The notes below the pieces were generated by a model, which did not search any database, was not told where the DNA came from, and worked only from the letters and a program-made list of their open reading frames with translations. A stretch of DNA of 64,000 nucleotides, taken from positions 124,001 to 188,000 of the forward strand of contig NZ_JBNDMZ010000001.1 in NCBI RefSeq assembly GCF_049856295.1. Reading direction: 5' to 3'. Origin of the DNA: JB111 sp049856295 (lineage in GTDB: Bacteria > Actinomycetota > Actinomycetes > Actinomycetales > Actinomycetaceae). A program made the translations under genes and the position numbers. This document shows positions 23,585 to 31,866 of the stretch, piece after piece (the stretch's first letter is position 1; each line of letters opens with the position of its first letter).

Positions 23585-24466
23585 ATGCGGCTGTTCCGGG
23601 CCTCCGCGCGGCGTGACGCGGCGGCCGCGGTCTCCGTCCTCGGCCACGAGCGTGCGGCCGATGCCGGGCAGCTGTGCGCGCACTACCCGCTGACCTCGAC
23701 GCTCGCCGCCGTCCAGGTGGTGGGGGGCCGGTTCGACACCTCGACGCCCGGCTCCCGCATGCTCGGCATCGACGGCGAGCAGGGGCTCGAGGCCCTCACC
23801 TGGGTCGGCGCGAACATCGTGCCGGTCGGGACCACCGCCGAGCAGCGGCCCGCGATCGCGCAGACGATCGCCGACCACGGCCGTGCCTCGAGCTCCGTGC
23901 TCGGCGACGCGGAGCAGGTCCTCTCGCTGTGGTCCTTCCTCGAGCAGCGCTGGGGGCGGCCGCGCGAGATCCGCGGGAACCAGCCGCTGCTCGTCATGGA
24001 CTCGCCCGCGACGGTCGAGCCGGACCCGCAGGTGCGGCGCGGGACCGTGGCCGAGGCGCCGATCGTGGCACCGGCGTCGGTGGCGATGTTCATCGAGGAG
24101 GTCGGCTACGACCCCACCCGCTACGGCAACGGCTACGTCCGGCGCGTGCGCTCGCTCCTCTCGCTGGGGCGGACGTGGATCCGCACCGAGCCGCACCCCG
24201 AGACCGGGCAGGAGCGCGTCGTCTTCAAGGCCGACGTCGGGGCGCTCGCCCTCGGCGTGGCCCAGGTGCAGGGCGTGTGGGTGGCGCCCGACCGGCGCGG
24301 CCAGGGGCTCGGGTCGCGGGGCATGGCCGCCGTCGTGCGCGACGTGCTCGCCGACGTCGCGCCCACCGTCTCCCTCTACGTCAACGACTACAACACGGCC
24401 GGCCTGGCCACCTACCGCCGCCTCGGCATGCGCCAGGAGGGCACCTACGCCACCGTCGTCCTCTGA
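23585..24466 (+). CDS. DUF4081/GNAT acetyltransferase
   Basis: A 293-residue two-domain protein typical downstream of ispG in actinobacteria. The N-terminal half (about 15-135) is DUF4081-like, with ADAGQLCAHYPLTSTLAAVQ and GANIVPVG. The C-terminal half is a GNAT fold with AQVQGVWVAPDRRGQGLGSR, the acetyl-CoA loop, and LYVNDYNTAGLATYRRLGMR. The substrate is unknown. ATG lies six bases after the ispG stop, so both are likely co-transcribed. Convergent with the O-methyltransferase gene; a dispersed-repeat unit lies between. Confidence 0.87.
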   Translation: MRLFRASARRDAAAAVSVLGHERAADAGQLCAHYPLTSTLAAVQVVGGRFDTSTPGSRMLGIDGEQGLEALTWVGANIVPVGTTAEQRPAIAQTIADHGRASSSVLGDAEQVLSLWSFLEQRWGRPREIRGNQPLLVMDSPATVEPDPQVRRGTVAEAPIVAPASVAMFIEEVGYDPTRYGNGYVRRVRSLLSLGRTWIRTEPHPETGQERVVFKADVGALALGVAQVQGVWVAPDRRGQGLGSRGMAAVVRDVLADVAPTVSLYVNDYNTAGLATYRRLGMRQEGTYATVVL

Positions 24467-24474
24467 CGGCGGCC

Positions 24475-24534
24475 CTCACCCGCACTCTCGACGAGTGAGC
24501 GGCTTTTCCGCCCGACGAGTGAGCAGACGCGCGC
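24475..24534. repeat. Dispersed palindromic repeat, intergenic copy
   Basis: CCGCACTCTCGACGAGTGAG (24480-24499) with CACTC-TCGAC-GAGTG as the stem-loop, followed by a second half-copy CGACGAGTGAGC at about 24512. It fills the convergent gap between the GNAT and O-methyltransferase genes and could act as a bidirectional terminator. Confidence 0.8.
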
Positions 24535-24538
24535 CCGG

Positions 24539-25327
24539 TCAGCCCCTGCGACGCGCGACGATCAGTCCGTCCCATCCCTTGACGCCCACGGTCTGCAGCG
24601 CGGTCGCCTCGAGCTCGGGGTGCCGGGAGATCGCCGCCACCAGGTCGCGCACCCCGCGGACGCGCGGATCCGTGCTGTCGGGGTCGGCGACGGCGCCGTC
24701 CCGCACCACGTTGTCGACGACGACGACGGACCCGCGTCGCGTCAGCCGCATCGCCTCGGCGAGGTAGAGCGGGTTGCTCGGCTTGTCCGCGTCGATGAAC
24801 ACGAGGTCGAACGGCTCGACCTGGTCCGCGACGAGCTGCTCGAGCGAGTCGGCCGCCGGCCCCTCGAGCACGTCGACGCGATCGGCGACGCCGGCCCGTT
24901 CGAGGTTCTCCCGCGCGACGGCCGCGTTGGCCGGCTCGAGCTCGAGCGTGACGACCCGGCCGGCCAGGCCCACCGCGCGGGCGAACCAGATCGTCGAGTA
25001 GCCGGCGAGCGTGCCGATCTCGAGGACGCGCAGCGCGCCCGTCATCGAGGCGAGCAGCCCGAGGAAGGCGCCCTGGTTGGGGGCGACCTCGGCGTTCGGC
25101 ATCGTCGTCGTCGCACCCGACTCGCGCGCCTGGACGAGCGCGTCGTCCTCGATCGCGAGGGCCTGCTCGAAGTACTCGTCCACCTCGCGCCACGCGGCGG
25201 TGGAGGCGTAGCGGTGCGGCGGGGGTGCGTCGGAGGCGGACGCGTCGGTCACGGTGTCGTCGGAGTCGGTGGCGTCGGAGTCGGTGGCGTCGGACGTGGG
25301 GCCGGAGCTGCTCGGCGTCGCGGTCAT
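24539..25327 (-). CDS. O-methyltransferase (class I SAM-dependent, family 3)
   Basis: A 262-residue CCoAOMT-like methyltransferase. The SAM motif is RVLEIGTLAGYSTIWFARAV, then VVTLELEPANAAVARENLE, the metal-site region FDLVFIDADKPSNPLYLAEAM and VVVVDNVVRDGAV. The first 45 residues are a Ser/Asp/Thr-rich extension with repeated DATDSD. The substrate is unknown; relatives methylate catechols and similar hydroxyl groups. The ATG at 25327 is preceded by a -10 box at seven bases and no Shine-Dalgarno site. Confidence 0.9.
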   Translation of the reverse strand: MTATPSSSGPTSDATDSDATDSDDTVTDASASDAPPPHRYASTAAWREVDEYFEQALAIEDDALVQARESGATTTMPNAEVAPNQGAFLGLLASMTGALRVLEIGTLAGYSTIWFARAVGLAGRVVTLELEPANAAVARENLERAGVADRVDVLEGPAADSLEQLVADQVEPFDLVFIDADKPSNPLYLAEAMRLTRRGSVVVVDNVVRDGAVADPDSTDPRVRGVRDLVAAISRHPELEATALQTVGVKGWDGLIVARRRG

Positions 25328-25334
25328 GACCGTG

Positions 25335-25340
25335 ACGCTA
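25335..25340 (-). promoter_or_regulatory. -10 box of the O-methyltransferase gene (leaderless arrangement)
   Basis: TAGCGT on the minus strand ends seven bases before the ATG at 25327. Confidence 0.55.
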
Positions 25341-25390
25341 CCGGTGCGCCCGAGCCTCACGCCCGCCGTCGAACGGGCTTGCCGACGACG

Positions 25391-25550
25391 GCTCCCAACC
25401 GCACTCTCGACGAGTGTGCGGCCTCCGACGAACGCTCCCAACCGCACTCTCGACGAGTGAGCGGCCTCCGACGACGGCTCCCAACCGCAATCTCGACGAG
25501 CGAGCGACGTCCGACGACTGCCCTCACCCGCACTCTCGACGATCGGGTGG
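25391..25550. repeat. Dispersed repeat cluster, four tandem units of about 43 bp
   Basis: The core CCGCACTCTCG occurs at 25399, 25442 and 25528, and as CCGCAATCTCG at 25485. Most copies continue ACGAGTG(A/T)GCGGC and a CTCCGACGA(CG) spacer. The cluster occupies the 244-base gap between the O-methyltransferase promoter and the end of the metallophosphatase gene. CACTC-TCGAC-GAGTG can form a small hairpin in each full unit. Confidence 0.88.
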
Positions 25551-25571
25551 GTGAGCGCGCCGCCTCGCGCG

Positions 25572-27494
25572 TCAGGCCATCCGGCGACGGATCCCGTAGA
25601 GCGCCCCGCCCGCGAGCGCGAGCACGGCCGCCACGGCGATCGTGCCGCCGACAGTGGCCCCGGTGTCCGGCAGCGACCCGCCGCCCCCGCCGTGGCGCCC
25701 GCCGCCGCGGCCGTCGTTCCCGGCAATCGGACCCGCGACCTGGGTGGGGCCGGGCTCGTCGTCGTCGGAGGGGGTCTCGGACGCACCGTCCGTCGGGGCC
25801 TCGGACGGGCTCTCCGACGGACCGTCCGTCGGCGTCTCGCCGGGGCCGTCGGTCGGGGTCTCGGTGGGCGACCCGGTCGGGTCCTCCGTTGGCTCCTCGG
25901 TCGGCTCGGGCGCCGGCTCGACCGTCACCGTCCGCTCGACGCTCGAGCTGTTCCCGGAGCGGTCGGTCGCCGTGTAGGTGAGCGTGTACTCGCCGGGCGT
26001 CGTCGTGTCGATGACGCCGCTGACCTCGGGCTCGATCGCGACCGTGTCGCAGTTGTCGGTCACCTGGACGCCGGTCAGCGCGTCCCACGGGTCGCCGGCG
26101 GTCACGGTGAGCGCGGGCGCGCCGATCGCGGGGGCGGTCTCGTCGCCGCTGAGGGTGACCTCGTCGACCACGCTGTTGTCCGGGAAGGAGGCGCCCGTCG
26201 ACACGTTGGTCGCGGCCTCCGCGCGGTGCGTCGTCACCGTGATCGCGCACTCGTCGATGCTCAGGTGGCTGTAGTTCGCCACGTTCTCCGAGTTCTCGAC
26301 CTCGCCCCACTCGGCGGGCTCGGGCAGCTCGTCGTTGCGCCCGTAGAACTTCGAGCCCGACGCCGTCGTGCCGGTGACGTAGAGGACGTCCCCCTCGCCC
26401 GGGGCGAGGAAGTCGGGACCGACGGTCGGGTCACCGTCCGGCTCGCCGACCGGCACGCCCCGGTTCATCAGCGGCGTGCGCGTGTAGTAGTGGTCGTGGC
26501 CGGACAGGACGAGGTCGACCCCGAGCTCGGACATTCCCTGGGAGAGCGCCGTGCGGCGGCCGTCGATGATGCCGAAGTCCTCGGCGTCGATGTCCGTGGC
26601 GTGCGTGGCGACGGAGTAGATCGAGTGGTGGAACGTGACGACGACCCACTGCGACGGGTTCTGCTCGATCGCCGCCCGCGCGTAGTCGACGAGCGAGCCG
26701 TGGATGAGGTTGTTGCTGTTGAGGTGGATGAACAGCGTCCCGTTGTACGTGTAGTGGTAGTTGAAGCCGCTGCCAGGCCGTCCGCCGTTCCGCGGGAGGT
26801 TGAAGTGGTTCCCGTAGGTGAGGAAGTGCGCGACGTCGTGGTTGCCGAGCGTGGTGGCCAGCGGGAACTGCGTGAGCTGGACGGGCTCGTGGAAGGCGTC
26901 GTACTCGGCGTCGTCGGCGATGACGCGGTCCACCTGGTCGCCGCCGGAGAGCAGGAACTCGGCCTCCGGGTACGTGGCCCACGCCTGGTCGAGCGTGTCG
27001 ATCCACTGGAGGCGCTCGGCCTCGAGGTCGGTCGTGCCGATCTGGGGGTCGGCGACGTAGACGAGGTCGACGCTGTCCCCGGACGCGGGCCCCGTGGTGA
27101 ACGTGTACAGCTCGGACCAGCCGTCCTCGGTGCCGACCTGGTACGTGTAGCCGGTCGAGGGGGCGAGCCCGTCGACGGTGGCGTGGTGGTAGGTGTAGCC
27201 GGGCTTGTTGACCGCGAGCCCGCCGGTGGACTGCTCGATCGTCCGCGCTCCCGCCGGGAACTCGGTCTCGTCCATCTCGGCCGTCGGTGCGATGACGATC
27301 GACTGGGGGGAGAGGTCGAGGCCGCGGGAGTGCCACGAGAAGTTGCGCTGGGTCTCGCTCTCACCGACCAGCATCGTCACGTTCTCGACGGCGTCGGGCG
27401 TCGGCTCGGCGGCGCCCGCCGCGAGGGCCGGGCCGAGGGACAGTGCGGCGGCGAGGCCGGCAGCGGCGGCGAGGTGACGACGGCGCGGGGTCAT
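25572..27494 (-). CDS. Sortase-anchored metallophosphatase (purple acid phosphatase-like)
   Basis: A 640-residue surface enzyme. Order: signal peptide (RRRHLAAAAGLAAALSLGP); N-terminal fibronectin-like domain of purple acid phosphatases (VNKPGYTYHHATVDGLAPST); calcineurin-type metallophosphoesterase with YVADPQIG, LLSGGDQVDR, TLGNHDVAH, VTFHHSIYS and LVLSGHDHYYTR; an Ig-like domain (about residues 485-560); a Pro/Thr/Glu/Ser-rich stalk with repeated SPTETPTDGPGE; then LPDTG, a hydrophobic helix and RRR. The last three mark covalent attachment to peptidoglycan by sortase. Likely hydrolyses phosphoesters outside the cell; the substrate is unknown. ATG at 27494 has GGAGG eight bases upstream. 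Confidence 0.92.
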   Translation of the reverse strand: MTPRRRHLAAAAGLAAALSLGPALAAGAAEPTPDAVENVTMLVGESETQRNFSWHSRGLDLSPQSIVIAPTAEMDETEFPAGARTIEQSTGGLAVNKPGYTYHHATVDGLAPSTGYTYQVGTEDGWSELYTFTTGPASGDSVDLVYVADPQIGTTDLEAERLQWIDTLDQAWATYPEAEFLLSGGDQVDRVIADDAEYDAFHEPVQLTQFPLATTLGNHDVAHFLTYGNHFNLPRNGGRPGSGFNYHYTYNGTLFIHLNSNNLIHGSLVDYARAAIEQNPSQWVVVTFHHSIYSVATHATDIDAEDFGIIDGRRTALSQGMSELGVDLVLSGHDHYYTRTPLMNRGVPVGEPDGDPTVGPDFLAPGEGDVLYVTGTTASGSKFYGRNDELPEPAEWGEVENSENVANYSHLSIDECAITVTTHRAEAATNVSTGASFPDNSVVDEVTLSGDETAPAIGAPALTVTAGDPWDALTGVQVTDNCDTVAIEPEVSGVIDTTTPGEYTLTYTATDRSGNSSSVERTVTVEPAPEPTEEPTEDPTGSPTETPTDGPGETPTDGPSESPSEAPTDGASETPSDDDEPGPTQVAGPIAGNDGRGGGRHGGGGGSLPDTGATVGGTIAVAAVLALAGGALYGIRRRMA

Positions 27495-27702
27495 GAGGTT
27501 CCTCCGGGGGCGCAGGACGATCACCCGGGGGCCCGGAACGATCACCGGAACGCTGTCAGGCGGAGGCGAACGGGACGTGACGGATCGCCGACGTCCCGGT
27601 GAACCGCGCCCTGACTCTCCCAGCCCGTGTCACCCGACCCGCGGCTACCCGCGCGTCACTGCCGGGCCGAGCCCCCGATGCCCGACCGCGCGCGTGCCGT
27701 GC

Positions 27703-28662
27703 CTACCCCCGCGCGAGCCCCGCGAGGATCTCCTCGGCCTCGGCGACGATCCTCGGCACGAGCTCCCCGCAGGTCGGCACGTCGTGGATGAGCCCCATCG
27801 ACTGCCCGGCGGTCCACACCCCGGCCTCGGGGTCGCCGGACTCGAGCGCCCCGCGCCCGCGGGCCCCGGACACGAGGTGGGCGACGTCCTCGAACGATCC
27901 GCCGCCGGCGAGGATCTCCGCCGCCTCGCGGGCCACGGAGTTGTCCGCGATCCGCGAGGTGTTGCGCAGCTCGCGCAGCACGAGGCGCGTGCCGGTCTCG
28001 GTCCCGTCGACGATCGCCTGCTTGATCCCGTCGTGCACGCGGGACTCGGCGGTCGCGACGAACCGCGTCCCCATCGACACCCCGACCGCACCGAGCGCGC
28101 GGGCGGCGGCGAGCCCCCGCCCGTCGGCGATGCCCCCGCAGGCGAGGACCGGCACGTCGAGGGCGGCGACGGCGGAGGGCACGAGCACGAGCCCGCCGAC
28201 GTCGTCCTCCCCGGGGTGGCCGGCGCACTCGAAGCCGTCGATCGTGATGACGTCGGCGCCGAACCGCTGCGCGGACAGCGCGTGCCGGACGGACGTGCAC
28301 TTGTGGATGAGCGTGATCCCCGCGGCCTTGAAGGCGGCCGCGGCCTCGCCCGGGTTCGCGCCCGCGGTCTCGACGATGCGCACGCCCGACTCGATGATCA
28401 CCTTGACGTACTCCGCGTACGGCGGCGGCGTCATCGCCGGCAGGAACGTGAGGTTGACGCCGAACGGCTTGTCCGTCAGCTCGCGCGTGCGGGCGATCTC
28501 GGCGCGCAGGTCCTCCGGGGTCGGCTGCGTGAGGGCCCCGAGGACGCCGAGGCCGCCGGCGTTCGACACGGCGGCGGTGAGCTCGGCGACCGAGACCCAC
28601 TGCATCCCGCCCTGGACGACCGGGTGCTCGATGCCGAGGAGGTCGGTGATCGCTGTACGCAT
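27703..28662 (-). CDS. Nitronate monooxygenase / 2-nitropropane dioxygenase family FMN enzyme
   Basis: A 319-residue TIM-barrel flavoenzyme. Motifs: IEHPVVQGGMQWVSVAELTAAVSNAGGLG, split around residues 11-40; KPFGVNLTFLP; IDGFECAGHPGEDDVGG, with the active-site His; VPVLACGGIADGRGLAAARALGA and GVSMGTRFVATAES, which bind FMN phosphate. Family members oxidise nitronates, but some are enoyl-ACP reductases (FabK-like), so the substrate is uncertain. I start at ATG 28662; another ATG at 28671 adds three residues. CACGAT lies seven bases upstream and may be a -10 box. It is divergent from proS. Confidence 0.88.
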   Translation of the reverse strand: MRTAITDLLGIEHPVVQGGMQWVSVAELTAAVSNAGGLGVLGALTQPTPEDLRAEIARTRELTDKPFGVNLTFLPAMTPPPYAEYVKVIIESGVRIVETAGANPGEAAAAFKAAGITLIHKCTSVRHALSAQRFGADVITIDGFECAGHPGEDDVGGLVLVPSAVAALDVPVLACGGIADGRGLAAARALGAVGVSMGTRFVATAESRVHDGIKQAIVDGTETGTRLVLRELRNTSRIADNSVAREAAEILAGGGSFEDVAHLVSGARGRGALESGDPEAGVWTAGQSMGLIHDVPTCGELVPRIVAEAEEILAGLARG

Positions 28663-28691
28663 GGGGGACATCGTGCCCGACCGCGACCGCC

Positions 28692-28697
28692 TAACCT
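28692..28697 (+). promoter_or_regulatory. -10 box of proS (leaderless arrangement)
   Basis: TAACCT ends seven bases before the proS ATG at 28705, without a Shine-Dalgarno site. Confidence 0.55.
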
Positions 28698-28704
28698 GTC
28701 CACC

Positions 28705-30489
28705 ATGCTCTCCACGATGTCCTCCCTCTTCCTGCGCACGCTGCGCGAGGACCCCGCCGACGCCGAGATCGCGTCCCACAGGCTGCTCGTCCGCGCCGGC
28801 TACATCCGCCGTGCCGCCCCGGGCATCTACACGTGGCTGCCGGTCGGCCTGCGCGTCCTCGCGAAGGTCGAGGCGGTCGTGCGCGAGGAGATGCTGGCGA
28901 TCGGCGCCCAGGAGGTGCACTTCCCGGCTCTGCTTCCCAAGGAGCCCTACGAGGCCTCGGGCCGCTGGACCGAGTACGGGGACAATCTCTTCCGCCTCAA
29001 GGACCGCCGCGAGAACGACTACCTGCTCGCGCCGACCCACGAGGAGATGTTCACCCTCCTGGTCAAGGACCTCGTCTCGTCCTACAAGGACCTGCCGCTG
29101 CAGCTCTTCCAGGTCCAGACGAAGTACCGCGACGAGGCCCGCCCGCGTGCCGGCATCGTCCGCGGGCGCGAGTTCGTCATGAAGGACGCCTACTCCTTCG
29201 ACCTCGACGACGACGCGCAGGTCGCCAGCTACGACCTCTACCGGGCGGCCTACCTGAGGATCTTCGAGCGGCTCGGCCTCGAGGTCGTCGTCGTCGCCGC
29301 GGACGCCGGGGCCATGGGCGGCTCGCGCTCGGAGGAGTTCCTCCACCCGACGCCGGTCGGCGAGGACACGTTCGTCCGCTCGCCCGGCGGGTACGCGGCC
29401 AACGTCGAGGCGGTGACGACGCCGGTCCCCGAGCTGCCTCAGCATGCCGAGGAGCCGCCCGCGCCGGTCACGGTCGACACCCCGGGCGCCGACACGATCG
29501 AGACCCTCGTCGCCGCGCTCGACGCCGAGGTGCCGCACGCGGAGGGCCGCGGCTGGGCGGCGTCGGACACCCTGAAGAACCTCGTCCTGGCCCTCACGCA
29601 CCCCGACGGCGAGCGGGAGATCGTCGTCGTCGGCCTGCCCGGGGACCGGGCCATGGACCCGGCCCGCGCGGAGGTGGCGTTCGCGCCGGCCGAGGTGGAG
29701 ACGGCGACCGAGGCCGACCTCAAGGCACACCCCGAGCTCGTCCGCGGCTACATCGGGCCGCGCTCGGAGCACGCGCGCGGCGACGAGACGGCCGTGCGCT
29801 ACCTGCTCGACCCGCGGGTCGTCGACGGCTCGGTGTGGGCGACGGGCGCCGACGTCGACGGGCGCCACGTCGTCGGGCTCGTGGCCGGCCGGGACTTCGT
29901 CTCCGACGGGACCGTCGAGATCGCCGAGGTCCGCGCCGGTGACCCCGCACCCGACGGGACCGGGCCGCTCGAGCTCGCCCGCGGGATGGAGATGGGGCAC
30001 ATCTTCGCGCTCGGCCGGAAGTACGCGGACGCGCTCGGGCTGACCGTGCTCGACCAGAACGGCAAGGCCGTCACGCCGACGATGGGCAGCTACGGCATCG
30101 GTGTCACGCGCGCGCTCGCGGCCATCGCCGAGTCGACGAGCGACGAGCAGGGACTCGCCTGGCCCGTGCACGTCGCACCGTTCCACGTCCACGTCCTCGC
30201 CACGGGCAAGGGCGAGGAGATCTTCGAGGCCGCCCGCGACCTGGCGGACCGGCTCGACGCGGCCGGCGCCGAGGTGCTCTACGACGACCGGCCGAAGGTC
30301 TCGGCGGGGGTGAAGTTCGCCGATGCCGAGCTCATCGGGGTGCCGTACGCGCTCGTCGTCGGCCGGGGGCTTGCGAACGGCGTGGTCGAGGTTCGGGACC
30401 GCGCGACCGGCGAGCGGGTCGAGCTGGCGCCCGAGGCCGCCGCCGACGAGCTGCTCGCCCGCCTCCGTGCGGCCGGCGTCGTCGCCTGA
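28705..30489 (+). CDS. proS: Prolyl-tRNA synthetase (bacterial type)
   Basis: Charges tRNA-Pro. Class II motifs: LVRAGYIRRAAPGIYTWLP and LRVLAKVEAVVREEM near the start; motif 2 around QVQTKYRDEARPRAGIVRGR; EFVMKDAYSFDLD; and motif 3 in YGIGVTRALAAIAE. An INS editing domain (about residues 220-400), the bacterial-type feature that removes mischarged Ala, separates motifs 2 and 3. The anticodon-binding domain follows. Length 594. ATG at 28705 is preferred because the family begins with LFLRTLREDPADAE near this point; longer upstream translation is antisense to the neighbouring gene. Confidence 0.97.
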   Translation: MLSTMSSLFLRTLREDPADAEIASHRLLVRAGYIRRAAPGIYTWLPVGLRVLAKVEAVVREEMLAIGAQEVHFPALLPKEPYEASGRWTEYGDNLFRLKDRRENDYLLAPTHEEMFTLLVKDLVSSYKDLPLQLFQVQTKYRDEARPRAGIVRGREFVMKDAYSFDLDDDAQVASYDLYRAAYLRIFERLGLEVVVVAADAGAMGGSRSEEFLHPTPVGEDTFVRSPGGYAANVEAVTTPVPELPQHAEEPPAPVTVDTPGADTIETLVAALDAEVPHAEGRGWAASDTLKNLVLALTHPDGEREIVVVGLPGDRAMDPARAEVAFAPAEVETATEADLKAHPELVRGYIGPRSEHARGDETAVRYLLDPRVVDGSVWATGADVDGRHVVGLVAGRDFVSDGTVEIAEVRAGDPAPDGTGPLELARGMEMGHIFALGRKYADALGLTVLDQNGKAVTPTMGSYGIGVTRALAAIAESTSDEQGLAWPVHVAPFHVHVLATGKGEEIFEAARDLADRLDAAGAEVLYDDRPKVSAGVKFADAELIGVPYALVVGRGLANGVVEVRDRATGERVELAPEAAADELLARLRAAGVVA

Positions 30490-30497
30490 GGCGCGCT

Positions 30498-30520
30498 GCC
30501 GCGCCTGACCGAGGCGCGGC
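30498..30520. terminator. Bidirectional terminator between proS and DUF4439 gene
   Basis: GCCGCGCCT (30498-30506) pairs perfectly with AGGCGCGGC (30512-30520) around GACCG. It starts nine bases after proS and lies 12 bases from the convergent stop. Confidence 0.72.
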
Positions 30521-30531
30521 TCACCCGTCGA

Positions 30532-31515
30532 TCAGGTGGCGGACTCGCTCGCCGACTCCGCGCCCGCCGAGCCCGGCAGGCCGGGGAGCGCGCCCGGGTC
30601 GACCCCGGCGGCCTGCAGTCGCACCGCAGCGTCGGCGGCGGCGTCGACGAGTGCCCCGCGCTGCTCGGCCGGCGCGGTGCCGGCGAGGAAGATCCACTGG
30701 TCGAGCAGGTCCGCCTCGGTGACGGCACGGAAGGCGTCGGCGTCGCCGTCGGGCCAGGGGTAGGCGGGCTCGCGGGTGTCCTGCGCACCGGCCTCGATCG
30801 CGGTGTCGACGAGCACCTGCAGCTGGTCGGCTCGCTCGGGCGCCGACTCGGCCATCCCGCGCGCCGCGAGGATCTCCTCGAGGTAGCGGGCCTGGTCGAG
30901 GACAAGAACGGTGGGTCCGTCGGCGACGGCGGCGACCACCTCGGGCGTCATCGGCGTCACCTCGACGGGGGTCCCGCCGTCGGAGTGCTGCTCGAGCTCG
31001 AGCGCGGCGAGGATGCGGCCGGTGGCGGTCGCGGCGAGCACGGACGCGAGGTCGCGCTCGGCGGCGGGCACGTCGGCCAAGATGGCGATCGTCGAGTCCG
31101 CCGATGCGCTGAGGAGCCCGCGGAGCTCGGTGACGTCGGCCACCACCGGTGCCTCCGGCAGCGGCGCGTTCGTCTGCCCCTCGGGCGGCCCGTCCGGCCA
31201 CGCCACCCACACGCCGCCGAGCGCCTCGACCTGGGCGTCGAGGTCGGCCGCCACGCCCTCGACGGCCTCGGCCACGGCCGGGTCCGTCGAGGGGTCGGCC
31301 GCGAGCGTCCGCGCGGCCTCGGCGAGGCCGGCGGTCTCGACGGCCACGTCCTGGCGCCACTGCTGCGTCGCCGTGGCGGCGGGCGGCGGCTCCGGGTCGG
31401 AGTCGATGCGGATGCTGCAGCCGGCGAGCGCGACCCCGGCCACGGCGATCGCCGCGAGCGCTCGTACGGAGCGGCGGCGGGGGAGGCGGCGGTGGCCGAC
31501 GGTCGAGGTGGTCAT
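30532..31515 (-). CDS. DUF4439-like lipoprotein
   Basis: A 327-residue predicted lipoprotein: basic start, hydrophobic stretch SVRALAAIAVAGVALAGC with lipobox LAGC (Cys33), then Gln/Glu/Ala-rich helices. The last 140 residues (AVVADGPTVLVLDQARYLEE to TAPAEQRGALVDAAADAAVRLQ) form helical pairs like the ferritin-like DUF4439 domain found next to rimP in actinobacteria. Metal-binding residues are not obvious. Function unknown. Assignment leans on position between proS and rimP. Confidence 0.75.
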   Translation of the reverse strand: MTTSTVGHRRLPRRRSVRALAAIAVAGVALAGCSIRIDSDPEPPPAATATQQWRQDVAVETAGLAEAARTLAADPSTDPAVAEAVEGVAADLDAQVEALGGVWVAWPDGPPEGQTNAPLPEAPVVADVTELRGLLSASADSTIAILADVPAAERDLASVLAATATGRILAALELEQHSDGGTPVEVTPMTPEVVAAVADGPTVLVLDQARYLEEILAARGMAESAPERADQLQVLVDTAIEAGAQDTREPAYPWPDGDADAFRAVTEADLLDQWIFLAGTAPAEQRGALVDAAADAAVRLQAAGVDPGALPGLPGSAGAESASESAT

Positions 31516-31640
31516 CGCGACGCATCATGTCAGGTGGCCGGCGCGCCGGGCGGCTTTCAGGGGGCGTGCCGGTCTCCGTCGAGCGGCCCGCGCCACCCGC
31601 GAACGACGCACGGCCCGCGCCACCCACTCGCGCCTCACCG

Positions 31641-31742
31641 CCCGCACCCACCACCAGCCGCGAGCGACGTACCGCCCGCACCAACCACCAGCCGCGAGCG
31701 ACGCGCTGCCCGCACCAACCACCAGCCGCGAGCGACGCGCCG
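31641..31742. repeat. 34-bp tandem repeat, three copies, upstream of rimP
   Basis: Units 31641-31674, 31675-31708 and 31709-31742 share ACCACCAGCCGCGAGCGACG and differ at a few positions. They lie within the 351-base gene-free region 31516-31866 between the divergent lipoprotein and rimP genes. The flanks (31560-31640 and 31743-31800) hold degenerate related text. Confidence 0.9.
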
Positions 31743-31815
31743 TCCGCACCCGCCACGACCCGCGCGTGTGCTCCACGACGCCTCCACCCGGCTCGTGGCC
31801 GCGCGGCCCGGGCGG

Positions 31816-31821
31816 TAGTCT
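31816..31821 (+). promoter_or_regulatory. -10 box for the rimP-nusA-infB operon
   Basis: TAGTCT is a good TANNNT match, 45 bases before the rimP GTG. The leader between has a GAGGAGG ribosome-binding site. No -35 consensus is evident. Confidence 0.5.
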
Positions 31822-31866
31822 GGGGGACTGCCCCGGGGAGCCAACCGGGACGACGAGGAGGATCGC

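Noticed and set aside
27493..28704. 404 extra N-terminal codons in the open frame of proS
   Set aside because: They are antisense to the nitronate monooxygenase-like gene. Prolyl-tRNA synthetase homology starts near 28730, directly after a -10 box at 28692.
31641..31742. CRISPR array
   Set aside because: The units adjoin without unique spacers and there are only three; no cas gene is in the window.
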